From Fervidobacterium nodosum Rt17-B1 (GTDB taxonomy: Bacteria > Thermotogota > Thermotogae > Thermotogales > Fervidobacteriaceae): a stretch of DNA of 64,000 bases. Position 1 is the first letter of the stretch, and every line of letters starts with the position of its first letter. A program made the translations under genes and the position numbers. Of this stretch, positions 19,336 through 28,547 are shown piece after piece. The notes beneath the pieces are model-generated. The model was not told the origin of the DNA, ran no database searches, and was given only the letters and a program-made list of their open reading frames with translations. The stretch spans positions 1,612,001 to 1,676,000 of the forward strand of contig NC_009718.1 of the NCBI RefSeq assembly GCF_000017545.1, given 5' to 3'.

Positions 19336-20052
19336 TTACTTTATTCCCCCAAACCTTCTATCTCTATTTGAGTATTCATCGATGGCTTTTTGGAGTTCTT
19401 CTTCGGTAAATTCAGGCCAAAGAAGTTTTGAAAAGTAAAGTTCGCTGTAAGCTATTTGCCAAATTAAAAAGTTACTTATTCTCATCTCACCAGAAGTACG
19501 TATCACAAGGTCTGGATCAGGTACATCCGGTGCATATAAATAATTTCTAAAGCTGTTTTCATCTAATTTATCTGGTGTAATATTACCTTTTTTAGTGTCT
19601 TCCATTAATCTTTTTATGCCATCGATGATTTCATTTCGACCACCATAATTAAATGCCATTATTACTTGTATACGCGAGTTATTTTTTGTTTTTTCTTCGT
19701 ACTCTAAACATTTGTCTTTTAAAGAACTTGGGAGTTTATCTATTCTCCCTATGAATCTAAGCCTAACGCCTTCTTTATTCATGCGTTCATAAAATTCATG
19801 AATTTTATTTTCCAAAAGACCGAATATGAAATTTACCTCTTCCATAGGTCTTTTCCAGTTTTCAGTTGAAAAAGCATAAAACGTGGTGTATTTTACACCA
19901 CGATTTGCACACCATTTGACAACATCTTCTATTTTGTATGCTCCAACGTAATGACCGTAAGTTCGTGGTTTACCTTGTTTTTTTGCCCATCGGCCATTTC
20001 CATCCATTATAAATGCGATGTGTATTGGTACATTATTAGTTGAATTGTTCAT
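19336..20052 (-). CDS. uppS: isoprenyl transferase (undecaprenyl diphosphate synthase)
   Basis: A 238-residue cis-prenyltransferase. The N-terminal HIAFIMDGNGRWAKKQG holds the catalytic Asp and diphosphate-binding residues; later motifs include FSTENWKRP and DLVIRTSGEMRISNFLIWQ. It builds the lipid carrier for cell-wall synthesis from IPP. The ATG at 20052 overlaps the frr stop (TGATG); a TTG one codon earlier is possible. The run frr-uppS-cdsA is a classic bacterial order. Confidence 0.96.
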   Translation of the reverse strand: MNNSTNNVPIHIAFIMDGNGRWAKKQGKPRTYGHYVGAYKIEDVVKWCANRGVKYTTFYAFSTENWKRPMEEVNFIFGLLENKIHEFYERMNKEGVRLRFIGRIDKLPSSLKDKCLEYEEKTKNNSRIQVIMAFNYGGRNEIIDGIKRLMEDTKKGNITPDKLDENSFRNYLYAPDVPDPDLVIRTSGEMRISNFLIWQIAYSELYFSKLLWPEFTEEELQKAIDEYSNRDRRFGGIK

Positions 20053-20606
20053 CAAAATTCCATTATCTCCTTTTCTTTTTTCTCGAAGAGTTTATCAAGT
20101 TCTGCAACATATTTATCTGTCAAGTTTTGAATTTCCTTCTCAAGTCTCTTTTCATCGTCTTCTGAAATTTCTCCTGCTTTTTTCTTATCTTTTATATCTT
20201 TTAAAATATCTCTTCTTATATTTCTCACTGCAACTTTACCTTCTTCAACTATTTCTTTGGCTTTTTTAACCCACTTTTGTCTTTGCTCAGTTGTCGGTGT
20301 TGGAAAGTTTATTCTTACGACGGTACCATCATTAACAGGCGTCAATCCGAGGTCACTTGCTAATATGGCTTTTTCAATAACATTCAGTAAATTTCTTTCC
20401 CAAGGTTTTATAACGAGTTGTCTTTCTTCTGTAGTTACTTGAGCGACTTGGAGAACGGGTGTTGGCACTCCATAGTAATCAATTTTAATTTCTTCAAGTA
20501 CAGCAGGGGTTGCCCTACCTGTTCTCAAATGTTTAAGTTCTTCAGCAATTTTTTCAACGGATTTTTTCATCTTTTCTTCTGTTGTCTTTATAAAGGAATT
20601 TACCAT
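20052..20606 (-). CDS. frr: ribosome recycling factor
   Basis: A 184-residue RRF that with EF-G splits post-termination ribosomes. Family motifs are [29 protein letters not shown] and GLTPVNDG. It is helical and Lys/Glu-rich. The ATG at 20606 follows GGAGGTG at 9 bp. It overlaps uppS by 1 bp and follows the ispF fusion gene by 26 bp. Confidence 0.97.
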   Translation of the reverse strand: MVNSFIKTTEEKMKKSVEKIAEELKHLRTGRATPAVLEEIKIDYYGVPTPVLQVAQVTTEERQLVIKPWERNLLNVIEKAILASDLGLTPVNDGTVVRINFPTPTTEQRQKWVKKAKEIVEEGKVAVRNIRRDILKDIKDKKKAGEISEDDEKRLEKEIQNLTDKYVAELDKLFEKKEKEIMEF

Positions 20607-20632
20607 ATCTCTGCACCTCCAAGTTATATGTT

Positions 20633-21613
20633 TTATATTTTATCAATATTACTTATGCATATTGCTGTTATACCTTTATTTTGCGATTCTGGATATACAT
20701 TGTTCCCACTTTTAAATTTAACCGAAACTTGACAATTAAGTATATTCTCAAGATTTTGAGTAATTTTTTCCCTATAGTCTTTTAATTTTATCGGAGAAAT
20801 TATAACACAATCTATTGAAGATGGAAAGAAGCCTGATGAAATAACATATTTTGTTACTTCTTCTAGCATATCGATACTTCTTCTGTCTTTATTTGACTCA
20901 TTTTCTGGAAACAGTACACCTATATCTTTTTTATGCGTTATTCCTACTATGCTGTCTATTATTGCGTGTGTCAAAACATCTGCATCTGAATGTCCTAATA
21001 ATCCCATGTTAGATTCTATATCAACACCGCCAATTACTAAATTTCTGCTTTCAACAAGAGGGTGTGTATCCCAGCCGATACCTGTAAAAGTCTGATAATC
21101 GCTTATTCTTGAAAAGCGTTTCATTTTTGGATGTACAGATTTTGATTCTTGGAATCCGAATTTTTCGAATATAGATGTTTTAAAGGTATCCACTATAATT
21201 TTCTTGTATCTGTTTTCTTTCATAAATTTATATAGTAAAAATTCCTTCATTTCACCTGAGAGAGATATTATGTAAAGATCATCCACAGAAAAATCCATCA
21301 ATATTCTCTCTATAATGTATATCATCTTCGAACCAACAGGAATTATCTTGAAGCCAAGTAATTTAAACCATTTTTGATAACCATGTCGAAAACCAGCTTT
21401 TGTTGCATAAAGTAAAACGCTTTTAATTTCTTTACCATCTGTCAATAGTAACATGTTCTGCTTGATAAAAGGTGGTATATCTTCTTCTAAAGCCTTTGAT
21501 ATATAATCTATAGCTTTATTGCCAAATAATTCATCAAAAAACTCAGACTTTTCAGAATATATTAATTCTGCTATTTTTTGTATATTTTCATTTGTTGCTT
21601 TTATTATGTTCAT
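20633..21613 (-). CDS. ispF: GNAT-like domain fused to 2-C-methyl-D-erythritol 2,4-cyclodiphosphate synthase
   Basis: A 326-residue fusion. Residues 177-326 are IspF (MEP pathway): TGIGWDTH (177-184) supplies metal ligands Asp182 and His184, and [17 protein letters not shown] (204-220) supplies His208. Residues 1-165 look like a GNAT acetyltransferase ([16 protein letters not shown] at the start, [11 protein letters not shown] near the end) but lack a clear RxxGxG acetyl-CoA loop. In usual IspF a TTE motif contacts the cytidine nucleotide; here the matching stretch is KSGNN (301-305). The start ATG 21613 follows GAGGTG. Normal IspF is about 160 residues, so the N-terminal half is extra. dxs of the same pathway is at 30988-32883. 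Confidence 0.85.
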   Translation of the reverse strand: MNIIKATNENIQKIAELIYSEKSEFFDELFGNKAIDYISKALEEDIPPFIKQNMLLLTDGKEIKSVLLYATKAGFRHGYQKWFKLLGFKIIPVGSKMIYIIERILMDFSVDDLYIISLSGEMKEFLLYKFMKENRYKKIIVDTFKTSIFEKFGFQESKSVHPKMKRFSRISDYQTFTGIGWDTHPLVESRNLVIGGVDIESNMGLLGHSDADVLTHAIIDSIVGITHKKDIGVLFPENESNKDRRSIDMLEEVTKYVISSGFFPSSIDCVIISPIKLKDYREKITQNLENILNCQVSVKFKSGNNVYPESQNKGITAICISNIDKI

Positions 21614-21655
21614 AACGTTTGCACCTCTATAAAGATAGATAGATTATTTAAATTC

Positions 21656-22642
21656 TTATTTGGTGAAAATATAAATTATTATAAGAAGTGCCCCGGTTAT
21701 CAATAGTGTTGTCATAAAAGATATCAACAACTCTGAACCAGTTGTTGGTGGTATCTCAACCTTTATATGTTTAGGTAGTTCTTTCTGGGACTCTTTTTGT
21801 TGTTGAGTGTTGTATTTTCTCTTTTTTAAAAAGTAAGTTTCATCGCTGAGTATTTTTAGCGCAGGACTTACTAGTGTTTTACCTATAATTCCATCGCCGA
21901 TTTCAATTTTCACAAGAAATAAGTTCCCGCCTTTAACTCGGACAAGTTCTTTGCTAATTATTATGCCTTCTAAAGAAGACTTTTGCTTGTCGATCCCTGG
22001 ATATAATTCTCTAATTTGTTTTTCGTATTTCCCAAAATTTAAAATTACCACCGGTATTTTATCGCCGATATCGAATTGAATTATAGATGTGCCATTTATG
22101 GGATCGATAACTGGAAAAACTTCAGCGCAGTCTGCCACATCTGCTCTTGAATATATCTCAAGTACAGAACCATCTGAGAAATCTTCTTGAAGATTCATAA
22201 ATGTAAAGGCAGAATATTCTTCAAGGCTCATTGCGTGAAATTTAAATGAGACCTCCATTTTCGGGCTCCATTCTTCAAGTAAATCACTGAGAATAGTTTT
22301 GGTAACCTCTACATCATCGTCTTTTATCGCTGTTGAAAATTCAATGCCTAGAGGAATTTTACCCCTTCGATTCAGCATATTATTCAAGTATGCTAAAAAC
22401 GCTAATGTTATGTCGTAGATGCCCGGAATTTCTTTTATTTTCTTCTTTATATTTTCAAGTTTTTCTTTAAATTCATTTAAGTTTTCTTCTAAAGTTATAT
22501 CCTCTAATATATTTGAATATCTTAGAGGAACTACGACAAAATCATAATCCGGAGCATTATTGGTTTTTCCAAAAAAATACCCCACTATATCTTCAGCTGT
22601 TCCCTTGCTTTTAGCTCTAACTTTTATGAAATAAAGATCCAA
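21656..22642 (-). CDS. hypothetical protein with C-terminal membrane anchor
   Basis: Not recognised. It is 328 residues: a soluble alpha/beta N-terminal part (1-270), a short helix around residues 60-72 rich in Glu/Lys, a Gln/Lys-rich linker (275-300) and one transmembrane helix at 307-326, followed by a Lys at the C-terminus. The topology fits a tail-anchored cytoplasmic protein. The start is a TTG at 22642 behind GAGGAGGT. It lies between glgC and ispF in the long minus-strand run. It may be a lineage-specific family. Confidence 0.55.
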   Translation of the reverse strand: MDLYFIKVRAKSKGTAEDIVGYFFGKTNNAPDYDFVVVPLRYSNILEDITLEENLNEFKEKLENIKKKIKEIPGIYDITLAFLAYLNNMLNRRGKIPLGIEFSTAIKDDDVEVTKTILSDLLEEWSPKMEVSFKFHAMSLEEYSAFTFMNLQEDFSDGSVLEIYSRADVADCAEVFPVIDPINGTSIIQFDIGDKIPVVILNFGKYEKQIRELYPGIDKQKSSLEGIIISKELVRVKGGNLFLVKIEIGDGIIGKTLVSPALKILSDETYFLKKRKYNTQQQKESQKELPKHIKVEIPPTTGSELLISFMTTLLITGALLIIIYIFTK

Positions 22643-22671
22643 AAGTATACCTCCTCTAATTTATCTAAAGG

Positions 22672-23919
22672 TTATATTAAATATCCACCGCTGTCTATAA
22701 CAGTGTTAGCTGAAACAATTTTATCATTACCAATAACAACATTCTTACCTATTTTGCAGTTTTCTTCCACTATGCTATCCATTCCTACAACAGTTATAGG
22801 AGAGTTATATACCTTTTTATCGTATTTGCTCTCTGCAAAATGCCCGACTCCTATTTTACATCCATCTTTTATTATTGTGTTTTCCGCAATGATTGCATCT
22901 TCAATAATAACATTTTTCCCAACTTCTACTTTTGTCATTATTACGCTATTTTTTACTATTGCTCCTTCGTCTATAAAAACTCCTTGTGAAATTACACTAT
23001 TTTCTACACTGCCGTATATTTCACAGCCTTCACTGATGATGGAATTTCTAACATTCCCATTTTCTGAAATGTAAGCTGGATTCATTTCCTCTGAACGAGT
23101 GTAAAATCTCCAGTTAGGATCGTGTAGATTGAAAGGAGGTATTGGTCTTACAAGTTCAAGATTGGTTTCCCAGTACGATTGTATTGTTCCAACATCTTGC
23201 CAGTAACCTTCGAATGGATATGCATAAACTTTTCCAGTTGAGAGTATTTTGGGTATTATATTTTTTCCAAAATCGTGATCGCTTGAATTGTCTTTAGAAT
23301 CTTCTATGAGTACTTCTTTTATAAAATTCCAGGTGAAGACATAAATTCCAAGTGAGGCAAGGTTAGATTTTGGATTTTTTGGTTTCTCTTGAAATTCGAT
23401 AATTTTATTTTCGATATCTGTTACCATTATTCCAAATCTATGTGCTTCTGTTATAGGTACCTCCATGCAAGCGATTGTAGCTAAAGCACCTTTGGATATA
23501 TGGTAGTAAACAAATTCACTGTAATCCATTGAATATATATGATCACCAGACAATACTACAATATACTCAGGGTTGTATTCATCTACAAATTCAATGTTTT
23601 GATAAACTGCATCAGCTGTTCCTTTGTACCATACGCTTTCTGTAAGTGTTGAATATGGTTGAAGTATAGTAACACCGCCACCTTTTCTATCAAGGTCCCA
23701 AGGTTTACCTATGCCGATATGCTTATTTAAAAGGTGTGGTCTATACTGAGTGAGGACACCTATTCTATAAATACCAGAATTAACACAATTACTTAAAGTA
23801 AAATCTATTATTCTATATTTTCCACCAAATTGAACTGCTGGTTTGGGGATTTTCTCGGTCAATACTCCAAGTCTGGTTCCTTGACCACCTGCAAGAATCA
23901 ATCCTATAACGTTTTTCAT
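22672..23919 (-). CDS. glgC: glucose-1-phosphate adenylyltransferase, catalytic subunit
   Basis: A 415-residue ADP-glucose pyrophosphorylase for glycogen synthesis. The nucleotide-binding loop [12 protein letters not shown] is intact, followed by [19 protein letters not shown] and [14 protein letters not shown]. The C-terminal left-handed beta-helix spans about 290-415 with hexapeptide repeats. The ATG at 23919 follows GGGGGGAG; the frame runs further upstream into glgD but the SD decides this start. It follows glgD by 13 bp. Confidence 0.95.
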   Translation of the reverse strand: MKNVIGLILAGGQGTRLGVLTEKIPKPAVQFGGKYRIIDFTLSNCVNSGIYRIGVLTQYRPHLLNKHIGIGKPWDLDRKGGGVTILQPYSTLTESVWYKGTADAVYQNIEFVDEYNPEYIVVLSGDHIYSMDYSEFVYYHISKGALATIACMEVPITEAHRFGIMVTDIENKIIEFQEKPKNPKSNLASLGIYVFTWNFIKEVLIEDSKDNSSDHDFGKNIIPKILSTGKVYAYPFEGYWQDVGTIQSYWETNLELVRPIPPFNLHDPNWRFYTRSEEMNPAYISENGNVRNSIISEGCEIYGSVENSVISQGVFIDEGAIVKNSVIMTKVEVGKNVIIEDAIIAENTIIKDGCKIGVGHFAESKYDKKVYNSPITVVGMDSIVEENCKIGKNVVIGNDKIVSANTVIDSGGYLI

Positions 23920-23932
23920 ATATCTCCCCCCT

Positions 23933-25048
23933 TTAAACAACCATCCATTTTTCCAAAATGACAGGTTCAAAATCGCCAACGAGCATTTGTTCTGCACGTA
24001 TCACGCAGTTCTTGTCTATTATCGCATTCTTTACAAAAGCGCCTTCTTCAATTACTGTATCTTGCATTATTATTGAATTTTCTACTCTTGCACCAGATCT
24101 AATAACGACTCCCCTGAATACTACAGAATTTTTAACACTTCCAGATATAATACAACCATCGGATATTATCGAGTTTGAAACTTTGGCTGTGCCTGTAAAT
24201 TTTGCTGGTGGGTAATCTTTAAGTTTTGTATATACTTTACCATTTTTTAAGAATAACTCTTCCCTAATTTTTCTGTTGTTTAAAACTTCCATGTTTGTTC
24301 TATAGTATTCATTTATTCCTTTTTTTACATTACGCCAGTAGCCGTTGAATTCATATGCATATACCCTGAGTTTTTTTAGATTTGGGACTATAACATCTAA
24401 GAGTAAATCGTATTTACCTGCTGGGACAGTATCGTATAGTAAATCTAATAGAAGATATTTGTTTACGAAATAAATTCCCAAAAATGCTTTTCTTGAAGGA
24501 GGATTTTCTACCTTTTCGTGTATCTCTACTATGCGACCGTCACTTTCTGTGACAACAAAACCATAATCTTTGTAATTATATGTGTCATCTAATTCTTTTA
24601 CTAGTAAAGTAACATCTGCGCCTTTTGAAAAATGATAGTTGAATAAATCGTTGTAAAGCATTTTATATATATGATCACCTGAACCAATTAATACGTAATC
24701 TTCATCACCACGCCTTAGCATAGTTGTATTTTGGAATATGGCATCAGCGGTACCACGATACCAATACTCTCCAGTCATGCTAAGATACGGTTGGAGTATG
24801 TACAAACCGCCATGTTTTCTATCAAGGTCCCATTCTTTACCCGAACCTAAATGGTCCATAAGACTTCTGGGATTATATTGTGTTAGAACCCCAACTTTGT
24901 ATATTCCAGAATTAACCATGTTACTCAATGTAAAGTCTATAGCTCTATATTTTCCGAAAACTGGCAAAGCAGCACTTGCCCTTTTGTAGACAAGTTTTCC
25001 AAGAGCTTCACTTTTCCCTCCAGCTAAAATAAGCCCCAAAACTTTCAT
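23933..25048 (-). CDS. glgD: glucose-1-phosphate adenylyltransferase subunit GlgD
   Basis: A 371-residue paralogue of the adjacent GlgC. It keeps the overall fold ([36 protein letters not shown], a C-terminal beta-helix) but the nucleotide loop is [12 protein letters not shown], losing the GxGTRL motif. That is typical of the regulatory GlgD subunit of Firmicutes-type GlgCD heteromers. The ATG at 25048 follows AAGGTGA. Gene order is deoC, glgD, glgC. Confidence 0.92.
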   Translation of the reverse strand: MKVLGLILAGGKSEALGKLVYKRASAALPVFGKYRAIDFTLSNMVNSGIYKVGVLTQYNPRSLMDHLGSGKEWDLDRKHGGLYILQPYLSMTGEYWYRGTADAIFQNTTMLRRGDEDYVLIGSGDHIYKMLYNDLFNYHFSKGADVTLLVKELDDTYNYKDYGFVVTESDGRIVEIHEKVENPPSRKAFLGIYFVNKYLLLDLLYDTVPAGKYDLLLDVIVPNLKKLRVYAYEFNGYWRNVKKGINEYYRTNMEVLNNRKIREELFLKNGKVYTKLKDYPPAKFTGTAKVSNSIISDGCIISGSVKNSVVFRGVVIRSGARVENSIIMQDTVIEEGAFVKNAIIDKNCVIRAEQMLVGDFEPVILEKWMVV

Positions 25049-25108
25049 TTGGGTTCACCTTCTTTCTTTGGGTTTCTACCCACGTATAAATAACAAAAAT
25101 AACAACAT

Positions 25109-25843
25109 TTAGCGTTTTACTATGTTAGTACCAGAGCTTGTACCAACTCTTGTTGCGCCGGCTTTTATCATATTTATGGCATCTTCGTATGTTCTAATTC
25201 CACCAGATGCTTTTACTTCAATCTCGCCATCTACTGCCCAATACATTAATTGTACATCTTCAACTTTTGCTCCAGCTGTTCCGAAGCCAGTCGATGTTTT
25301 TACAAATTTCGCGCCAGCAAGTTTTGAAAGTACGCAGGCCGCAACCTTTTCTTCGTCTGTCAAATAGCATGTTTCTATTATTACTTTTACAGGTACTTTT
25401 GCGGCATCGACAACAGCTTTGATATCGTTGTAGACATATTCATAATCCTTTTCTTTTAGTTTGCCAATGTGTATCACCATGTCAACTTCTTGTGCACCAT
25501 TCTCGACTACCCATTTTGTTTCAGAGACTTTTGAAGCGGTACTTGTGGTTCCAAGCGGGAAACCAACTACTGTAACTGTTAAAACGCCACTGCCTTTTAG
25601 AATATCAGAAGCAAGAGGAACAAAAGATGGATTAACACAAACTCCTTTGAATTTGTATTCAAGTGCTTCATTGCAAAATTGCCTTATATCATCAGATGTG
25701 GCAGTTGGTTTCAAATTTGTATGGTCTATATATCGATTTATGTTTAGATTATCTAAATCAATACTCAATGTTTTTGGCTGATAATCTTTCAGAAATTTTT
25801 CTATCTTTTCTTCTACAAATTTAACAATATCCATAATTCTCAT
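25109..25843 (-). CDS. deoC: deoxyribose-phosphate aldolase
   Basis: A 244-residue class I aldolase converting deoxyribose-5-phosphate to glyceraldehyde-3-phosphate and acetaldehyde. The Schiff-base Lys lies in FVKTSTGFGTAGA, and VKVIIETCYLTDEE and VKASGGIRT are present. It acts downstream of nucleoside phosphorylases such as the one at 3711-5015. The N-terminal 35 residues are extra compared with short DeoC forms. ATG 25843 or the in-frame ATG at 25834 could be the start; AAGGGAG is compatible with the latter. Confidence 0.95.
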   Translation of the reverse strand: MRIMDIVKFVEEKIEKFLKDYQPKTLSIDLDNLNINRYIDHTNLKPTATSDDIRQFCNEALEYKFKGVCVNPSFVPLASDILKGSGVLTVTVVGFPLGTTSTASKVSETKWVVENGAQEVDMVIHIGKLKEKDYEYVYNDIKAVVDAAKVPVKVIIETCYLTDEEKVAACVLSKLAGAKFVKTSTGFGTAGAKVEDVQLMYWAVDGEIEVKASGGIRTYEDAINMIKAGATRVGTSSGTNIVKR

Positions 25844-25879
25844 TCTCCCTTCACTTTTTTATTTCCTAACTTTATATCT

Positions 25880-26329
25880 TCATCTGTTATATTTTAGATA
25901 TTCCTTAATCCTTTTTTGTGTTTCTTTTTTCTTTATTTCTTCTCTCTTATCATAGCTTTTCTTGCCTTTTGCGATTGCTATTTCGACTTTTACTTTTCCC
26001 TGATTGTTGAAGTATATTTTTGTTGGTATGACAGTATAGCCTTCCAGTTTTAACTTGCTCCAAATGCGATCTATTTCCTTTTTATGTAAAAGTAATTTTC
26101 GTGGTCTTTCTGGATCGTGATTGTAAATGTTACCGTGTTGGTATGGCGGAATATGAAGATTTAACAACCAAATCTCTCCTTCTTTAACTCTGCAAAAAGA
26201 ATCTTTGAAGCTAGCACCGTGTTCGCGCAGTGATTTGACTTCTGTTCCAACAAGCACGATTCCAGCCTCATATGTTTCATCGATTATATAATCAGTATAA
26301 GCCTTTTTATTCGTAGCTATTATCCTCAA
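25880..26329 (-). CDS. smpB: SsrA-binding protein SmpB
   Basis: A 149-residue SmpB, partner of tmRNA in rescue of stalled ribosomes. Motifs include ATNKKAYTDYIIDETYEAGI, VGTEVKSLR and AKGKKSYDKREEIKKKE; the basic C-terminal tail is complete. I choose the TTG at 26329, which overlaps the yraN stop and has AGGGTGG 8 bp upstream. A GTG at 26341 has no SD. The tmRNA gene itself is not in the window. Confidence 0.94.
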   Translation of the reverse strand: MRIIATNKKAYTDYIIDETYEAGIVLVGTEVKSLREHGASFKDSFCRVKEGEIWLLNLHIPPYQHGNIYNHDPERPRKLLLHKKEIDRIWSKLKLEGYTVIPTKIYFNNQGKVKVEIAIAKGKKSYDKREEIKKKETQKRIKEYLKYNR

Positions 26330-26727
26330 GTGAAATCCCACCCTACATTTTCATAATGCTTTATATTTCCATTAATTATTTCAATTACGTCTATTTGTGA
26401 AATTTTGTAATTTTTATTTTTGAGATAAAATTCAAGATAAAACTCAGCGCTCTTAACTATCTTTAAATATTTTTTATCGTCCACTCTTTCAGATGGTTGT
26501 ATTCTTATTCCTTTTCCCGATTTGACTTCTACAAAAATAATAATGTCTTTTTTATTGGCAATTATATCGATTTCTCCGTAAGGAGTTTTAAAATTTTTTT
26601 CAAGGATCTTATATCCTTTTTCTTTTAAATATTTTACGGCTAATTCTTCTGCGATTTGCCACTCTTTCTTATTCCAGCTTTCTGAATTATTGCTTGATTT
26701 TTTAATGTGTTTAAACATATTAACCAT
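26326..26727 (-). CDS. yraN: YraN/UPF0102 family putative endonuclease
   Basis: A 133-residue protein with the restriction-endonuclease-like fold of UPF0102: AEELAVKYLKEKGYKILEKN, then YGEIDIIANKKDIIIFVEVKSG with the E-x-D...E-x-K pattern of the nuclease core. Its biological role is unsettled; a DNA processing role is inferred from the fold. It overlaps gatC by 8 bp at its start and smpB by 4 bp at its end. Confidence 0.85.
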   Translation of the reverse strand: MVNMFKHIKKSSNNSESWNKKEWQIAEELAVKYLKEKGYKILEKNFKTPYGEIDIIANKKDIIIFVEVKSGKGIRIQPSERVDDKKYLKIVKSAEFYLEFYLKNKNYKISQIDVIEIINGNIKHYENVGWDFT

Positions 26728-27007
26728 ATATTCCCGGGACTTTTATAAGTCTATCGACTTTTTCAGGGAAATTTTCGATGATTTCATTTATATTTTCATT
26801 TGTTGTTGGATTTGCTATTCTTGGTTCAAAAGGTTCTTCAATTGGAGTGTACATAGGTTCGATATTTTCGGTGTTAACTTCTGAAAGTATCTCAAAGTAG
26901 TCAATGATTTTTTGCAAGTCTTTTTTTAATTTTTCCGTATCTGAAACTGTTAATCTTGAAAGCTTTGATAGATGATCGATAAGTTTATCATCTATTTTTA
27001 TTGACAT
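26720..27007 (-). CDS. gatC: Asp-tRNA(Asn)/Glu-tRNA(Gln) amidotransferase subunit C
   Basis: A 95-residue GatC, the small subunit bridging GatA and GatB. The N-terminal helix pattern [20 protein letters not shown], then [10 protein letters not shown]-like helix ([19 protein letters not shown]) and the TP...E-P-F-P tail are characteristic. The ATG at 27007 follows GGAGGTAC and lies inside the end of csrA (20-bp overlap). gatA and gatB are not nearby. Confidence 0.9.
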
Positions 27008-27239
27008 TTTTAAGTACCTCCTTTAGATGTTTCAAATCATCAGGACTATTTACTATTTCACTAATAGTTTTTTTATTTTGCTCAGCAACTGTTTGATAAA
27101 TCTCTTGCCGGTATATTTTTACATTTGTTGGTGCTATTATTCCTATTTTTACAGTTCCGCTTTCTATTTTTAAAACTTTTACTTCGATATTATCACCTAT
27201 AATTATACTTTCTCCAATTTTTCTCGAAAGAACCAGCAT
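26988..27239 (-). CDS. csrA: carbon storage regulator CsrA
   Basis: An 83-residue RNA-binding translational regulator: [30 protein letters not shown] and VKIYRQEIY, with the N-terminal LSR and the R-x-E region needed for GGA-RNA binding. It has a C-terminal helical tail longer than the 61-residue E. coli protein. It lies 21 bp after fliW, its protein antagonist, and overlaps gatC. Flagellar and glycogen genes elsewhere in the window are plausible targets by analogy with other bacteria. Confidence 0.95.
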
Positions 27240-27260
27240 CTAATCACCACTTTTCAAAAA

Positions 27261-27701
27261 TTATTTCAATTCATCATTATTGGTATTAGGGGAAATTATT
27301 GGATATTTCAAGTCGTAATTTTCTAGTATTATTTGCATGCCAATGCCTGATTTAAGATTAATAATTATCGGTGCTCTTAAGTTAACTGTAGCTTCTTGAG
27401 GTTTGCCAAATGGTATCGTAACAACACTCCAAATAACTATATCACTAGGATCTTCTACACTAAGTATTTTAAGTTCGTCTTCCGAAAGTTCTATTTCATA
27501 ATCCTCTTTGATTAGCCATGGATCAATGATTGGTAAAGCGATAGTTTCATCTTCTAAGCTTACCAACCAAAATATTGGTTTAGTTTCTTCAAGTGATATG
27601 ACAGCAAATTTTTTAAGACTTTCAAATCCTGGAATACCGTTAGGGAATGTTATGATTTCATTATCTTCTAATTCAAATTCTCCTAATCGTGTTTTGTACA
27701 T
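27261..27701 (-). CDS. fliW: flagellar assembly factor FliW
   Basis: A 146-residue FliW: ITFPNGIPGFESLKKFAVISLEE, FWLVSLEDETIALPIIDPW and an ending stretch of APIIINLKSGIGMQIIL. In other bacteria FliW binds flagellin or CsrA in a partner switch that tunes flagellin synthesis. The ATG at 27701 has AGGAG 10 bp upstream; the GTG at 27710 abuts the SD and is unlikely. It is adjacent to csrA. Confidence 0.93.
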   Translation of the reverse strand: MYKTRLGEFELEDNEIITFPNGIPGFESLKKFAVISLEETKPIFWLVSLEDETIALPIIDPWLIKEDYEIELSEDELKILSVEDPSDIVIWSVVTIPFGKPQEATVNLRAPIIINLKSGIGMQIILENYDLKYPIISPNTNNDELK

Positions 27702-27756
27702 GTGGACCACTCTCCTAAATTATAAAAAATTATAATATAGTGCTTGATATCAGTGT

Positions 27757-28509
27757 TTATTGTTTTATAATTTCAACAATTTTTTGATGGAAGTTTTCAC
27801 CATAATCTGGGTCTTCGAAGAGTTCGTGATACCCTCCTTCAAATTCTTCTATATACTTGTTAGTTTTTAATTCTTCGTAAAATCTTTTCGCACCTTCTGG
27901 AGGTGTAACTTTATCCTCTGTGCCTATTAGTATGCTTGTCGGGCATACTATTCTTTCAGCTTGTTGATGAGCTAATTCAACATTTTTTAACATGCTCTTA
28001 CCAAGTTTGATAGAGATTCTATCGTGAACAAATGGATCGGATATATATTTTTGAACAGCTTCTTTGTTTCGTGAGAGTAAATTTGGATCTATTCCGTTGC
28101 TAACCGTCAAAGAAGGCATAATTATGGAAAAAATGTTTACCATTACTTTTTGTGAAGTTTTTGGTTTAAGATATAATGCTGGCGAAGAAACAATTAATTT
28201 ACTTACTTTTTGAGGTCTCGTCTCAGTGTAGCGAATGCTTATTAACCCTCCGAGACTATGGCCAAATAGTATGAAGGTATTTATATCTTTTGTAAGTTCG
28301 TCTATTAAATTTAATATTTCTTCTATTGAAGTATGACCACGTTTTCCGGAACTTTTACCGTGACCTGGCAAATCAAAACCAACAACACCGTAACCTTCTT
28401 TCGTAACTATATTAATCAATTTTTCGTACCGACCTATATGCTCGCCCAAACCATGTACAATGACCACCCAACCATTAATTGGTTCTCCCCTTCTGAATGT
28501 GTAAATCAA
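27757..28509 (-). CDS. alpha/beta hydrolase, monoacylglycerol-lipase-like
   Basis: A 250-residue serine hydrolase. VHGLGEHIGRYEKL is the oxyanion-hole region, FDLPGHGKSSGKRGH matches lysophospholipase/monoacylglycerol-lipase types, and FGHSLGGLISIR holds the nucleophile Ser. Asp in GTEDKVTPPEGA and His in GGYHELFEDP complete the triad. No signal peptide, so cytoplasmic. The start is TTG 28509 behind GGGGGGAG. The natural ester substrate is unknown. Confidence 0.87.
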   Translation of the reverse strand: MIYTFRRGEPINGWVVIVHGLGEHIGRYEKLINIVTKEGYGVVGFDLPGHGKSSGKRGHTSIEEILNLIDELTKDINTFILFGHSLGGLISIRYTETRPQKVSKLIVSSPALYLKPKTSQKVMVNIFSIIMPSLTVSNGIDPNLLSRNKEAVQKYISDPFVHDRISIKLGKSMLKNVELAHQQAERIVCPTSILIGTEDKVTPPEGAKRFYEELKTNKYIEEFEGGYHELFEDPDYGENFHQKIVEIIKQ

Positions 28510-28547
28510 AATACTCCCCCCTAAGAATATTTACTCAAGAAGATTTA

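Noticed and set aside
23920-23997. N-terminal extension of GlgC into glgD
   Set aside because: The ATG at 23919 has a strong SD and starts exactly at the conserved N-terminus.
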